Positions 17,657 through 28,317 are shown, counted from the stretch's first letter. The stretch is 64,000 nt of DNA from Micromonospora wenchangensis (GCF_002210435.1 NZ_MZMV01000011.1:1-64000); one strand, 5' to 3'. Notes: generated by a model not told the origin, from the sequence alone. Numbers and translations: made by a program.

Positions 17657-18709
17657 CCGCACCCGCCCGGAAGCGGCCCGTGCCCACCTCGTACCCGACA
17701 GAGCCGTTCCGCTGCTGATCGTGCTCCTGACCGTCGCGGTCGTGCTGGCCGCGGCGGTCGCGATCGCCGTCGGCACGGTACCGGTGCCGCTGGGCGACGT
17801 GGTCGCGGTGACCTGGGCGCACCTCACGCCGGGAGACACCGAGCGCAGCCTGCTCTACGACCAGATCGTGTGGGACTTCCGCGCGCCCCGGGTGCTGCTG
17901 GCAGGGGTCGCCGGCGCGGGTCTGAGCATCGCCGGAGTCTGTCTGCAGGCATTGGTGCGCAACCCGCTGGCCGATCCCTACCTGCTCGGCATCTCAGGAG
18001 GCGCCTCCATCGGCGCCGCCCTGGCGCTGAGCTTCGTGCCCGCGGCGATCGCCGGACTGGGTGTCTCCGGCGCGGCCTTCCTCGGGGCGGTGGTCAGCGT
18101 CGCCCTGGTCGTGGGGCTGGCACAGCGGGCCGGTCGGGTCGCGCCGGGCCGGCTGATCCTGGCCGGAGTGGCCGTCGCCTATCTGGGCAGTGCCGTCACC
18201 AGCTACATCCAACTGCAGGCCAACCCGGGCGAACTACGCGGCATCCTGTTCTGGGTGCTCGGCTCGGTCGCCGCCGCGTCCTGGCCGGACCTACCCGCAC
18301 CCACCGCCGCCCTGCTGGTCTGCCTGCTCTGGCTGCTGGTTGACGGCCGCCGGTTGAACGCGCTGACGATGGGCGAGACGTCGGCGGCCGGGCTGGGGAT
18401 CGACGTCAACCGGCTACGTCTCGGGCTGCTCGCGGTGGCGTCGCTGCTGACCGCGACGATCGTCAGCGTCGCGGGTGGGATCGGCTTCGTCGGCCTGCTG
18501 GTGCCGCACGCGGTCCGGCTGCTGGTCGGCCCCGACCATCGCCGGGTGATCCCGGTGTCGCTGCTGCTGGGGGCGGTCTTCCTGATCCTCGTCGACCTGT
18601 TGTCGCGCACCCTGGACCGGCCGAACGAGATGCCGATCGGCATCTTCACCGCCGTGCTCGGCGCGCCCTTCTTCCTGTGGCTGCTGCGCAGCCAGTCCGG
18701 GGCGGTGCG

Positions 18710-18713
<4 letters not shown>
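17634..18713 (+). CDS. FecCD-family ABC permease
   Basis: A 359-residue FecCD/BtuC-family permease with about nine or ten membrane helices. Typical blocks are FRAPRVLLAGVAGAGLSIAG, NPLADPYLLGISGGASIGAA and GGIGFVGLLVPHAVRLLVG (the last includes the coupling helix). The C-terminal EMPIGIFTAVLGAPFFLWLL is the standard end of the family. Overlaps the binding-protein gene at its start and the ATPase gene (ATGA) at its end. Confidence 0.92.
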
Positions 18714-19494
<781 letters not shown>

Positions 19495-19498
<4 letters not shown>

Positions 19499-20352
19499 CC
19501 ATGCAGAGCCCGCCCGGCGAGCCGGTTCCCGACGCCAGGCTCACCGCACCCCTCGAACCACCTGCGACCGGCACCATCACCGTGGCCGTCGTTCTCTCAC
19601 CGCACGCGGAACTGGTCGACTTCGCCGGCCCGTGGGGCGTGTTCGAGTACGCCCGCCTCGACGACGGGCGTACCCCGTTCACGCTGACCACGGTGGCGGC
19701 TACGACGGACCCTGTCCCGATCTCCGGAGGCATGGTCGTCGTGCCCGGTCACGCCGTCGAAACAGTGCCGGCACCGGACATCGTGGTCGTCCCGGCCCTG
19801 GACACCGGCAGACTCGCCCCCGAGGTGCTGGACTGGCTGCGGCGTGTCCATCAGAACACCGCAGTGACCATGTCGGTCTGCAACGGATCGTTCGTACTCG
19901 GCCAGGCGGGCCTCCTCGACGGCCGGACCGCAACGGCCCACCACAGCGCCTACCAGGCACTCCAGGCCATGTTTCCCGCCCTCACCGTCGTCGCCGGGGT
20001 CCGCTACGTCGAGGACGGCCGGCTCGCCACCGCCGGCGGGCTCACCTCGGGCACCGACCTCGCCCTGCGGATCGTCGAACGCTACTTCGGGCGCGCCGTC
20101 GCGCAGCGCACCGCCACCTACCTCGAATACCAGGGCACGGGCTGGATGCACCCCGACAGTAACGCCGAGTTCACCGAGCCTGCGGCGGTAAACCCGGAAC
20201 AGCCGGTGTGTCCGGTATGTCAGATGCCGGTATCCCCCGACACCCCGATCACCCTCGAAATGGACGGACGCACCTGGCACTTCTGCGGCGACTGGTGCCA
20301 GGAGCAATTCCGGGCGGCACCACAGCGCTTCGCCATCGCGGAGGGATCGTGA
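19495..20352 (+). CDS. DJ-1/PfpI protein with C-terminal YHS metal-binding domain
   Basis: A 285-residue two-domain protein. Residues about 25-215 are DJ-1/PfpI with MSVCNGSFVLGQAGLLDG, where the elbow cysteine is present. After an acidic linker, residues about 233-280 form a YHS domain: CPVCQMPVSPDTPITLEMDG, then HFCGDWCQEQF. YHS domains bind metals such as copper in CopA-type ATPases and toluene monooxygenase subunits. I know of no characterised enzyme with this fusion. It is coupled by ATGA to the FecE gene, so a role in processing imported metal complexes is plausible but unproven. Confidence 0.8.
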
Positions 20353-20353
20353 C

Positions 20354-20983
20354 ATGCAGGTCGCCATCGTCGTCTATCCCGGTTTCACGGCGCTCGACGT
20401 CCTCGGGCCGTACGAGGTTCTGGGTCGTCTGCCGGACACCGAAGTCGTGTTCGTCGCCGAGCGTCCGGGCTTGGTCGTGAACGACCTGGGCAGCCTGTCG
20501 GTCGACGCCGTCGCGACGTACGCCGACGTGTCCGAGCCGGACATCGTGCTGGTCGGCGGGGGAGCGGGCCAGCAGGACCAGATGGCCGACGACGGCCCGC
20601 TGATCGAGTGGCTGCGGGCCGTCGACCGGACCACCACATGGACGACGTCCGTCTGCACCGGCGCGTTCGTGCTGGCCGCCGCCGGACTGCTGACGGGCCG
20701 ACGGGCGACGACCCACTGGGCCGGGCTCGACATGCTCACCGGCTTCGGGGTGACGCCCGTGAAGGACCGGGTGGTGATCGACGGCCACTACGCGACTGCG
20801 GCCGGCGTGTCCGCAGGCATCGACATGGCGCTGATCCTGGCCGGCCGGATCATGGGCGACGAGGCCGCACAGACCGTGCAGCTGATCATCGAGTACGCCC
20901 CGGAGCCGCCGTACCAGGCAGGTTCCGTGGACACCGCGCCACCGTCGGTAGTGGAGCGGGCCGGCCGCATGCTGTCGCCTTGA
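20354..20983 (+). CDS. isonitrile hydratase-like DJ-1/PfpI protein (InhA-like)
   Basis: A 209-residue DJ-1/PfpI protein that tracks isonitrile hydratase InhA of Pseudomonas. The nucleophile elbow is TSVCTGAFVLAAAGLLTGRR, followed by ATTHWAGLDML. The C-terminal VQLIIEYAPEPPYQAGS, DTAPPSVV region is a hallmark of that enzyme. Isonitrile hydratase adds water to isonitriles to give N-formamides. The start follows the preceding stop by one base. Coupling to a FecBCD importer raises the idea that the imported ligand is an isonitrile metallophore (chalkophore); that is inference. Confidence 0.75.
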   Translation: MQVAIVVYPGFTALDVLGPYEVLGRLPDTEVVFVAERPGLVVNDLGSLSVDAVATYADVSEPDIVLVGGGAGQQDQMADDGPLIEWLRAVDRTTTWTTSVCTGAFVLAAAGLLTGRRATTHWAGLDMLTGFGVTPVKDRVVIDGHYATAAGVSAGIDMALILAGRIMGDEAAQTVQLIIEYAPEPPYQAGSVDTAPPSVVERAGRMLSP

Positions 20984-21123
20984 CGGGTGCTCCGGTCCAC
21001 CATGGACCGCCGAGTCTGCCGTCTGGTTCGGCGACACCCACCGCACCTTCACCCACGGCCAGGAACTTTCTCCTCCCGGCCGGCGACTGTTTGTACATTG
21101 ACGGGTGTCGGGAGGTGCTCCTC

Positions 21124-21822
21124 ATGAGGCGACGGGCAGTGCTGGCGGGTAGTGCGGCTGCGGGCGTGGGCACACTGATCGGCGCACAGCCGGCCGAGGC
21201 CACACGGGGTGGTGCCAAGGGTCCCCTGCGAGTTCGCATCGTCCTGTTCGACGGTGTCGAGGAGCAGGACTTCATCGCACCACAGGAAGTGTTCTCCCTG
21301 GCCGGCTGGTACAGCAGCAGAAAGATCGACACCAGCTACATGGTGCTTGGCAGGCCGCGCGTCATCACCGCCGCGTTCGGCACTCGCGTGACGGTCGACT
21401 GCGGCTGGCGGCCCGAGGAAGCGGATCTGATCGTCGTGCCCGGCGGCGGCCGTCCCGGAGAGCCCGGCATCTGGGCGGAGATCAACAGCGGGGCACTCCC
21501 GAAGGCGCTCGCCGCAGCACGCCGCCCGGGGCTCACCATCACCTCGCTCTGCACCGGCGCGATCATCCTGGCCGCCGCCGGTCTGGTCACCGGCCGTCCC
21601 TGCACCACCCACACGGTCGCCAAGAAGGAACTGGCCGCGCGCGGCGGTGTGGTCAAGAATGCGCGCGTGGTAGACGACGGCGATCTGGTCACCGCGGCCG
21701 GCATCACGTCCGGCTTGGATCTGGCGCTGCACCTCGTCGCGCGCGAACTCAACGCCGACGTCGCGGTCCAAGTCGAAGAGGCTCTTGAATACCAGGCACG
21801 GGGCACGGTCTGGACCAGGTAG
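21124..21822 (+). CDS. Tat-exported DJ-1/PfpI family protein
   Basis: A 232-residue protein with an N-terminal twin-arginine signal (RRRAVLAGSAAAGVG, ending near AEA) and a DJ-1/PfpI body. The elbow is ITSLCTGAIILAAAGLVTGR, and the ending ALEYQARGTVWTR is like its neighbours. ATG at 21124 follows GGAGGTGC. It is the third DJ-1 protein in the run and the only one apparently exported. It lies 140 bases after the InhA-like gene, with a short GGTCCA-TGGACC hairpin between them, so it may have its own promoter. Confidence 0.8.
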   Translation: MRRRAVLAGSAAAGVGTLIGAQPAEATRGGAKGPLRVRIVLFDGVEEQDFIAPQEVFSLAGWYSSRKIDTSYMVLGRPRVITAAFGTRVTVDCGWRPEEADLIVVPGGGRPGEPGIWAEINSGALPKALAAARRPGLTITSLCTGAIILAAAGLVTGRPCTTHTVAKKELAARGGVVKNARVVDDGDLVTAAGITSGLDLALHLVARELNADVAVQVEEALEYQARGTVWTR

Positions 21823-21935
21823 GGCACCGGCGACGGTAGCGCCACCGTGTCATCGTCATCTTCCCAGCTGGATCATCAACGTCAGGGGGCTGGGGAGGGT
21901 ATGGCACCCGGCTGATCCCCGGCAGTTATACCCGC

Positions 21936-22571
21936 TCAAATCAACAGGGTGCGCCAGTAGAACCAGAACTGCTCGCCGATGAGGGCGACGATGATGACGT
22001 ACCAGACGGTGAGGACGACGGTGTGATACCGGAGGAGCACAGCCCCCCGGGAATTGAACAACTGCTCGCGATGGACGTTGTGCAAGGTGACATACCAGAA
22101 GATCGCGATGGTGACGACCCACACCACCATGCAGTACGGACACAACGCGCCGATACGGTAGAGGCTCTGGAAGATCAGCCAGTGCACGAACCCGATACCG
22201 AACGTCGCGCCGAGTTGCAGGCCGAGCCAGAACCAGCGCGGTAGTCGGGCGCCGGCCAGGACCGCGACACCGATGGTGGTCACCGCGCTGAACCCGACGA
22301 TGCCGATCAGAGGGTTGGGGAAACCGAACGCGGTCGCCTGCGGCGTGGTCATCACCGAGCCGCAGGACAGGATCGGGTTGATGCTGCAACTGGGCCGATA
22401 GCTCGGATCGGTCAGAAGGTTGATCTTCTCGATGGTCAGGGTCAGCGCTGCGGCGCTACCGATCGCACCGCATACGGCCAGCACCCAGCCGATGATGCGC
22501 GCCGCGAACGGCGCCGTCGGGTCCGCTGGGACGACCGCCGGGCCGGGAGCGGTCGTGACCTGCCCGCTCAT
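21936..22571 (-). CDS. vitamin K epoxide reductase (VKOR) family membrane protein
   Basis: A 211-residue VKOR with about five membrane helices. The loop cysteines are in RPSCSINPILSCGSVM and the quinone-linked CxxC is CPYC in a helix. Bacterial VKOR reoxidises DsbA-like proteins and passes electrons to quinone, driving disulfide formation outside the membrane. ATG at 22571 overlaps the stop of the adjoining DsbA-like gene, which encodes the expected partner. Confidence 0.92.
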   Translation of the reverse strand: MSGQVTTAPGPAVVPADPTAPFAARIIGWVLAVCGAIGSAAALTLTIEKINLLTDPSYRPSCSINPILSCGSVMTTPQATAFGFPNPLIGIVGFSAVTTIGVAVLAGARLPRWFWLGLQLGATFGIGFVHWLIFQSLYRIGALCPYCMVVWVVTIAIFWYVTLHNVHREQLFNSRGAVLLRYHTVVLTVWYVIIVALIGEQFWFYWRTLLI

Positions 22572-23338
22572 CCGGCGAGCGCTGCGTCGACGGCGGCCTT
22601 GAGCCCGGCGTACGTGGCCTGCCCGTCGAAGCGCTGGCCATTGATGAAGAACGACGGGGTGCTCTGGACCCCGGCGGCGGTTCCGTCGCTCTGGTCGTCA
22701 CGGATACGGGCCGCGGTGCCCGGGTCGTCGCGGTCGGCGCGGAACTTCGCCAGGTCGAGGCCAAGCTGCTGGGCGTAGCCCTCGAAGACGACCGACTGGT
22801 CCTGCTGCTGCCCGCCCCACGTGGACTGGTTCTCGAACAGCTTTACGTACATCTGCTCGAACTTGTCCTGTCGCGCGGCGGCCTCGGCGGCGCGGGCGGC
22901 GTTCTGTGCGTTGGCGTGCTGGGTCAGCGGGAAGTTCCGGACCACATAGGTGATCTTGCCAGCGTACTCCTGGCGGAGTCTCTCCACGCCAGGGAACGCC
23001 TGTCCGCAGGACGGGCACTCGAAATCGAGGAATTCGACGATGGTTACCTTGCCGTCCTCGGCGGCGGTGAGCCGGTGGCTATCCGCCCTCACCACCCGGT
23101 CGCCAGCTGCCTGCCGAGCTTTGTCACTGCTGTTCTGGACGAAGACGAACAGCCCGGCGAGTCCGGCGAGCACGATCGCCAACAGCCCGAAAGTGATCTT
23201 GGTGTTGGTGCTCACACATCGGGCGCGCATCGCCTTGGCAGCCTTGTCAGACGCCTTCCTGCTGCGCTCTGCTCCGGAACCGCCAGTCCTGCCGCCGTCG
23301 GCGGTCGGCCTTGCGGGCCGGTTGCGCTTCTTGGACAT
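22568..23338 (-). CDS. DsbA-like membrane-anchored thiol oxidase
   Basis: A 256-residue DsbA-type protein. A lysine/arginine-rich cytoplasmic N-terminus precedes a single membrane helix (about residues 48-66). The thioredoxin fold follows, with the active site FECPSCGQAF and the cis-proline region QSTPSFFINGQ. I chose the ATG at 23338 because GGAAGGT lies about six bases upstream; the next upstream ATG overlaps that site. It forms an operon with the VKOR gene, giving a complete oxidative folding pair for extracytoplasmic proteins, which could serve the cysteine-containing secreted proteins encoded elsewhere in the window. Confidence 0.9.
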   Translation of the reverse strand: MSKKRNRPARPTADGGRTGGSGAERSRKASDKAAKAMRARCVSTNTKITFGLLAIVLAGLAGLFVFVQNSSDKARQAAGDRVVRADSHRLTAAEDGKVTIVEFLDFECPSCGQAFPGVERLRQEYAGKITYVVRNFPLTQHANAQNAARAAEAAARQDKFEQMYVKLFENQSTWGGQQQDQSVVFEGYAQQLGLDLAKFRADRDDPGTAARIRDDQSDGTAAGVQSTPSFFINGQRFDGQATYAGLKAAVDAALAG

Positions 23339-23444
23339 CCGTGGACCTTCCACCCGAGGCTTCGTCGCACTGCCGCCTTCGGGCGGGTGCTGACTTATTG
23401 GTCGTTCGAGACCCTGCTGGAGTTCCGGCTCGTGCGACGACCGG

Positions 23445-24263
23445 TCAGATCCGGATGGCCGTCGACAGAGTCGGGAGGGCGCCGGAGTCCGTGTCCAGCT
23501 CGAAGGACAGCCGCCAGACGTGACCGGGGGTAAGGGCCACGTGTCCGATCGCGGTTTGAGCGGTCAGCGCCAGAACCTCGACGTCGGTCCGCAGCTCGGG
23601 AGCGGTGGCGTCCACAGCGGTGGCCGCCCAGCCGCGGATCTCGTCGGCGGGGCCGCCGTCGTTGGTCCAGCAGAGGTGCAGGAGGGGAGACGCGGTGTCG
23701 CGCTGCAACCACACGTGCAGAGTGTGGCCGTCCCCGCTGATCGCCACCGACTGACGCTTGGGACAGAACGCGCGGTCACGGGCTGCCTGCGCGGTGACCG
23801 GTGGCACCGTCACCGCGGCGATCAGCGTGAGTGCGAGGGCGGACACCGCGAGCACGGCTGGCCATCGCTGGTGCCGCTGCGGCCCGGTGAGCGCCTCGTG
23901 ACGCCCACGGGCACGAGGCGCGCAGCTGAGGACATGACCGAGATCCTGAGTCTTCCCCGTGGTGTAGCCGGCCGTCCGGTGACTCAGCCGCAGACCCGGG
24001 CCATGTCGCCGCCCGTGACCGCGTACCGCCCTGGTCGCTGGTGCGGTCACCTGCCGTCGACGAGTCGTCGGGTGTCGAGGGTCGGGGAAGCAGCGGGCCG
24101 GGCCGGTTGCGGCGTGGTCAGGCTCCGCGCACTGACCAGGCGACGATGGCACCTCGGTCTCCACGGAGGTGTCTCCGGATAGATCAGGAACACGTCGCCC
24201 GGCCGTCAGGAGCAGCCAGACCGTCACGGCCAGACCCACCGCCAGGATGTGTACGCCCGTCAT
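23445..24263 (-). CDS. hypothetical membrane/secreted protein
   Basis: I do not recognise this gene. From the ATG at 24263 it encodes 272 residues: an N-terminal hydrophobic helix (about 4-19), an Arg/His/Pro-rich stretch, a second hydrophobic segment near residue 140, then a globular C-terminal region with two cysteines (FCPKRQSVAIS and LLHLCWTNDG). The C-terminal part reads like a real secreted domain, but the first half is compositionally odd. The true start may be nearer the second hydrophobic segment. It lies 107 bases upstream of the DsbA gene on the same strand. Confidence 0.45.
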   Translation of the reverse strand: MTGVHILAVGLAVTVWLLLTAGRRVPDLSGDTSVETEVPSSPGQCAEPDHAATGPARCFPDPRHPTTRRRQVTAPATRAVRGHGRRHGPGLRLSHRTAGYTTGKTQDLGHVLSCAPRARGRHEALTGPQRHQRWPAVLAVSALALTLIAAVTVPPVTAQAARDRAFCPKRQSVAISGDGHTLHVWLQRDTASPLLHLCWTNDGGPADEIRGWAATAVDATAPELRTDVEVLALTAQTAIGHVALTPGHVWRLSFELDTDSGALPTLSTAIRI

Positions 24264-24467
24264 CCGGTACCCCCCGCCACGCCCCGGTACGGCATGCGCC
24301 GCCCGCTGGTGGGGTAGTCGCACCGCCGACCCCGCTGGTTCCCGACAACCGGCACGCACCACCGGTCTCGCCGCCCTGACCAGAGGCGACGTCCGGCGAA
24401 CTGATCACGGCAACGGGGGTGACCAGCCGGCATCGGACTGGGCGTGCTGCTGGCCCACCAGACGCGG

Positions 24468-24504
24468 GGTTCGGCCGCCCGTTCGGCGGACGAACGGCCG
24501 AACC
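24468..24504 (-). terminator. hairpin downstream of the PepSY gene
   Basis: GGTTCGGC and CGTTCG pair with CGAACG and GCCGAACC (left arm 24468-24485 with a four-base bulge, right arm 24491-24504). It begins 12 bases after the stop of the PepSY gene. There is no T-run, which is common for actinobacterial terminators. Confidence 0.55.
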
Positions 24505-24515
24505 CTGTCAGTGCG

Positions 24516-25988
24516 TCAGCTGCCGGCTGGCGCGGGGGAGGTGGGGACCACGGCTGGACGGCGTCGTCGCGACACCGCGCCCACGACGACGTCGATGACG
24601 AGGAACGCGAGCAGGGTGATCCCGAACAGGGGCAGCGCCCAACCGATTGCCACGGTCACCGGTACGCCGATGAGCAGGACCCACAGCGGCATGCCGCGGA
24701 CCCCGCCACGGGGCGGCGGGGTGCCGGCGAGGGCGCGTCGGTCGGCGCGGGTGGGTCGGCGTTGCCACCACATGCGGTAGCCCCAGACGATGACGCAGAG
24801 CAGCCCGAGCGCCAGCGCCGCGAGCAGGATCTGGTTGACCGGGCCGAACAGGATACCCATGTGGGCCTGGATACCGAGGCCACTGAGTTTCGCCAGCAGC
24901 GGCCAGTCGGCGAAGTCGCTGCGGGCGGTGACCTGACCGCCGGCCGGGTCGACGGCGACGCGGTCCTTGGCGACTGGCCAGGTGTTGTCGACCTGCGTGA
25001 CCGTCCAGGCCGAGCCCGCCTCGGCAGCCGGGGCGATCTCGACCGGGCCGTCCAGGCCGGCCGTACGGGCGGCCGCCACCACCCGATCGAAAGCAGCCGA
25101 CTCGACCACTCCGCCTGCACCGCTGGCCTCGTGGTGGCCGCCGCCGGTCTCGGCCGGCTCGTCCGGGACGGTGGTGAGGCTGGTCGAGATCTCCGGGGCG
25201 CGGGCGCTGAGCGCGTCGAGGCCGGCACCGAAGTTCGCCCCGGCATAGCGGGACCAGGTGAGCCCGGTGGCCGAGAGGAACAGCAGGCCGACGGTGAGCC
25301 AGATGCCGGTGGTGGCGTGCCAGCCCCGGGTACGGCGGACACCCTTGCCGGCGGACAGGTCCGGTACGAGCAGGTGCCGGGCGGTGGCCCGGGAGGCGCT
25401 GCGTCGACGCCACCACAGGATCACCCCGCCGAGCGCGAGGACCCACAGCCAGCTCGCGGCCAGCTCGGAGTAGTGCCGGCCCACCACGCCCAGGTGCAGG
25501 TTACGATGCAGGTCGTCCAGCCAGGTGGTGGCCGGGGTCGAGCCGAACCAGGTGGTCAGCTGGCCCTGGACCTGCGCGGTGTACGGGTCGACGTAGACGG
25601 TGTGCTGCTTGTCGCCGAGCTCTGGCAGGGCGAACGTCACCCGGGTGGTCCGGTCACCCTCGCCGGGCTGCACGGTGGTGATGCTGCCCTCCGGGTGGGC
25701 GTTGCGGGCGGCACCGACCTGGTCGGCCAGTGGCAGCGGACGGTCACCCACCTGAGCGACGGTCAGTTGGTCGCTGTAGAGGATGCTGTCCAGTTGCGGG
25801 GTGGTGGTGTAGGCCAGCCCGGTCAGGGCGGCGACCACCAGGAACGGGGCGACGAGGATACCGGCGTAGAAGTGCAGCCGTAGCAGCAGCGCACCGAACG
25901 GTGACGTTCGTCGGGCCGGTCGGGCAGGTGTTTCGGTGGCTGTGGCGGGTTCCGGCGTCGACCCGCCGGACAGTTCGGTGAGAGACAT
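24516..25988 (-). CDS. PepSY-domain membrane protein (PepSY-associated TM family)
   Basis: A 490-residue PepSY_TM-family protein. The N-terminal helix LHFYAGILVAPFLVVAALTG is typical. Further blocks are DDLHRNLHLGVVGRHYSELAASW followed by a membrane helix and WWRRR, the second histidine segment GWHATTGIWLTVGLLFLSATGL, and a C-terminal helix. ATG at 25988 follows GGAAGAAC; the open frame upstream is not credible. Proteins of this family are often encoded with iron or copper uptake genes and may act as ferric or cupric reductases. It lies downstream of the CopD-CtaG gene behind a strong hairpin. Confidence 0.85.
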   Translation of the reverse strand: MSLTELSGGSTPEPATATETPARPARRTSPFGALLLRLHFYAGILVAPFLVVAALTGLAYTTTPQLDSILYSDQLTVAQVGDRPLPLADQVGAARNAHPEGSITTVQPGEGDRTTRVTFALPELGDKQHTVYVDPYTAQVQGQLTTWFGSTPATTWLDDLHRNLHLGVVGRHYSELAASWLWVLALGGVILWWRRRSASRATARHLLVPDLSAGKGVRRTRGWHATTGIWLTVGLLFLSATGLTWSRYAGANFGAGLDALSARAPEISTSLTTVPDEPAETGGGHHEASGAGGVVESAAFDRVVAAARTAGLDGPVEIAPAAEAGSAWTVTQVDNTWPVAKDRVAVDPAGGQVTARSDFADWPLLAKLSGLGIQAHMGILFGPVNQILLAALALGLLCVIVWGYRMWWQRRPTRADRRALAGTPPPRGGVRGMPLWVLLIGVPVTVAIGWALPLFGITLLAFLVIDVVVGAVSRRRRPAVVPTSPAPAGS

Positions 25989-26009
25989 GTTCTTCCGATC
26001 GGCATTGGC

Positions 26010-26039
26010 GAGAAGCACCCCCGCCAGGGGGTGCTTCTC
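26010..26039. terminator. perfect 13-bp hairpin between CopD-CtaG and PepSY genes
   Basis: GAGAAGCACCCCC (26010-26022) and GGGGGTGCTTCTC (26027-26039) form a perfect stem with a GCCA loop. It sits about 20 bases ahead of the PepSY start, between two genes read on the minus strand. It may terminate the copper operon or act as an attenuator of the PepSY gene. Confidence 0.6.
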
Positions 26040-26154
26040 CTGCTGGCATGGTCGCCCGGTGGTTCGTTGCGTTGCTCCGGCTTGGTGAGGTAGTCGGAAC
26101 GCAAGCCCTCGAGGTTCCCGAGAATTTCTCGGACGGCACCAGGCCGCAGCGTTG

Positions 26155-28260
26155 TCAGTGCTGGTCGGACCCGGTCGCGCGCCGCGCGCCACTGTCGGCC
26201 TGTCCGGACGCGGCGAGGAACGCGTTGTAGCGGGCGAGGTCGTCCTCCTCGCCGGTTGCGTCCGCCCGGTCGGCCGCCCGGTCGAGGCGGACCTGCTCGC
26301 GCACATCGGCGCGGATCCACTGGCGAACAAGAATAATCATGACGACGACGGCAGGTAGCTCGCCGAAGGCCCAGGCGATGCCGGCACCGAGGTTCTGGTC
26401 GGCCAGCAGCGACGACGCCCAGGCGGGGTGGACGGCGATGTACCAGTCGGGGGCGATGACGGTGGTGGTCTGCATGAGGACCAGGCCGAAGAAGCCGTGG
26501 GCCATCATCGACGCGAGGTGGATGATCACCAGCAGGGGATGGGGGAGCCGTCGGCGACCGGGGTCGACACCGATGAGCACCCAGAACAGCAGGTAGCCGG
26601 CGACCACGAAGTGGGTGAGCATCGCCAGGTGACCGAGGTGGGAGCGCATCAGCACGCCGAGTAGGTCGCTGAAGTACAGACCGAACAGGCTGCCGGTGTA
26701 GATGCCGAGCGCGACGAGTGGGTGGGTGAGCAGCTTGGTGACGCGGCTGTGCACGGCGATCAGCAGCCACTCCCGGGCGCCGCGTACCTGTGGGTCGGCC
26801 GGTCGGCGCAGGGCACGCAGGGCGAGGGTGACCGGTGCGCCGCCGACCAGCAGGATCGGCACCAGCATCGACAGCACCATGTGTTGGGCCATGTGTGCGC
26901 TGAACAGCACGTACGCGTAGCGGGCCACACCGAGGTTGGTCGTCGCGGCGAGCAACAGCAACCCGCCCACCCAACTCGCCGTCCGGGCGAGAGGCCACCG
27001 GTGCCCGGCGACGTGCATCCGGCGTACCCCGGCCAGGTACCCGCCGACGCCGACAGCGCAGAGGGTCAGGAAGAACATGTCCGGCAGCGGCTGCCCGAGC
27101 AGGTTGCCCGCCGTGGGTGCGGCAGGCATCGGGAAGCCGAGCAACTCGGTGATCGGGTCGGCGTCGATGCCGGACACCGGGACGGGGGTGGGGCTGCGCG
27201 ACAGTGCCACGGCAAGGCCCACGGTGGCGGCGAACACGATCAGTTCACCGGCGGCCAGTCGGGTGAACGCCCATCGACTGCCGGCGCGCAACGCCGGCAG
27301 GGTACGGCAGCGGTGTGCCGCGCCGAGCACGCCGAGGATCAGCAGGGCGGCGACCTTGCCGAGGACCAGCCAGCCGTAGCGGGACTGCCAGAGCTGGTCG
27401 ACCGTGCCGAGGCGGACGGCGGCGTTGGCCAGCCCGCTCACCGTCACGGCGACGATGCAGCCCAGTGCCAGGCGGCTGTACCGGGCAGCGGCCTCGGCCA
27501 GCATTCGGCTGCGCCGCACCATCAGCAGGGCGACGAGTCCACCGATCCACACCGCGGCGGCGAGGATGTGCAGGGCCAGGCTGGTGACCGCGATCTGGTG
27601 GTTACCGGCTCCGGCGGCGTGGCCGGTGAAAGCCGGAGGTAGCACCGCGATCAGGGCCAGGATCGTGACCGTCGCGGCGAGCCCTCGGGACACCCCGGCA
27701 CGGGCCAGCAGCGCCACGGTCAGGGCCAGCCCAGCCTGCAGCACGAGGGACTGGCCCTGCGAGATCATGGTGGCGAAACTGACGACCGTCGCGGGCTTGA
27801 GCGTTTCCAGCGGCTGGCCGAGCAGGTCTGAGACCGTCAGCACCATCAGCGACAGCGCCGCCACCGCCCAGCCGAGCGCGGTGAGGCTCGCTCGCCGTAG
27901 CAGCAGGTAGCCGTGGGGCGAGACGGTGCGCCCGTCGCCGGGCAGCAGGAATGCGGAGGTCACCAGCATGCCGACGGTGACGGTGGCGAGGCCGTCACCG
28001 AGGAGCCGGACCACCGGTAGCGCCCAGGTCGTGGCTGGTCCCGCATCGGGTAGGCCTGGAATCACGGCGGCGAGGGCACCCCCGACCCGCAGGCCCGACA
28101 GCAGCACAGCGATCCCCGAGGCGCAGGCGGTGACAACAAGGAACCAGTCGTAGGCCGTCGATGCGGTGGACCGGAACCGGCTGGCGGATGTCGCCGCCGG
28201 CACCGGGATGGTGGTAGCGGAGCCGTCGGCGGCGACCTGCCGGGAATCTGTGTCGGACAC
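26155..28260 (-). CDS. CopD-CtaG fusion: copper import / cytochrome oxidase assembly membrane protein
   Basis: A 701-residue polytopic protein. The first half (about 30-360) is CopD-like, with SLALHILAAAVWIGGLVALL and the conserved WIGG. The second half (about 385-660) is CtaG/Caa3_CtaG-like, with FSAHMAQHMVLSMLVPILLVGGAP and multiple histidines in membrane segments (HLGHLAMLTHFVVAGYLLFW). Such fusions are common in actinobacteria and link copper import to cytochrome oxidase copper loading. The GTG start follows a weak SD. Last gene of the PCuAC-DyP-CopC-CopD operon. Confidence 0.9.
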   Translation of the reverse strand: MSDTDSRQVAADGSATTIPVPAATSASRFRSTASTAYDWFLVVTACASGIAVLLSGLRVGGALAAVIPGLPDAGPATTWALPVVRLLGDGLATVTVGMLVTSAFLLPGDGRTVSPHGYLLLRRASLTALGWAVAALSLMVLTVSDLLGQPLETLKPATVVSFATMISQGQSLVLQAGLALTVALLARAGVSRGLAATVTILALIAVLPPAFTGHAAGAGNHQIAVTSLALHILAAAVWIGGLVALLMVRRSRMLAEAAARYSRLALGCIVAVTVSGLANAAVRLGTVDQLWQSRYGWLVLGKVAALLILGVLGAAHRCRTLPALRAGSRWAFTRLAAGELIVFAATVGLAVALSRSPTPVPVSGIDADPITELLGFPMPAAPTAGNLLGQPLPDMFFLTLCAVGVGGYLAGVRRMHVAGHRWPLARTASWVGGLLLLAATTNLGVARYAYVLFSAHMAQHMVLSMLVPILLVGGAPVTLALRALRRPADPQVRGAREWLLIAVHSRVTKLLTHPLVALGIYTGSLFGLYFSDLLGVLMRSHLGHLAMLTHFVVAGYLLFWVLIGVDPGRRRLPHPLLVIIHLASMMAHGFFGLVLMQTTTVIAPDWYIAVHPAWASSLLADQNLGAGIAWAFGELPAVVVMIILVRQWIRADVREQVRLDRAADRADATGEEDDLARYNAFLAASGQADSGARRATGSDQH

Positions 28261-28317
28261 GTGGTGACCTTGACCTGTGAAGTGGTGATGAGACGCGACC
28301 GCAGGAGAACGGTCTGG

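Noticed and set aside
24444-25883. Long plus-strand frame opposite the PepSY gene
   Set aside because: No recognisable domain, biased to Gly/Arg/Asp as expected for an antisense shadow.
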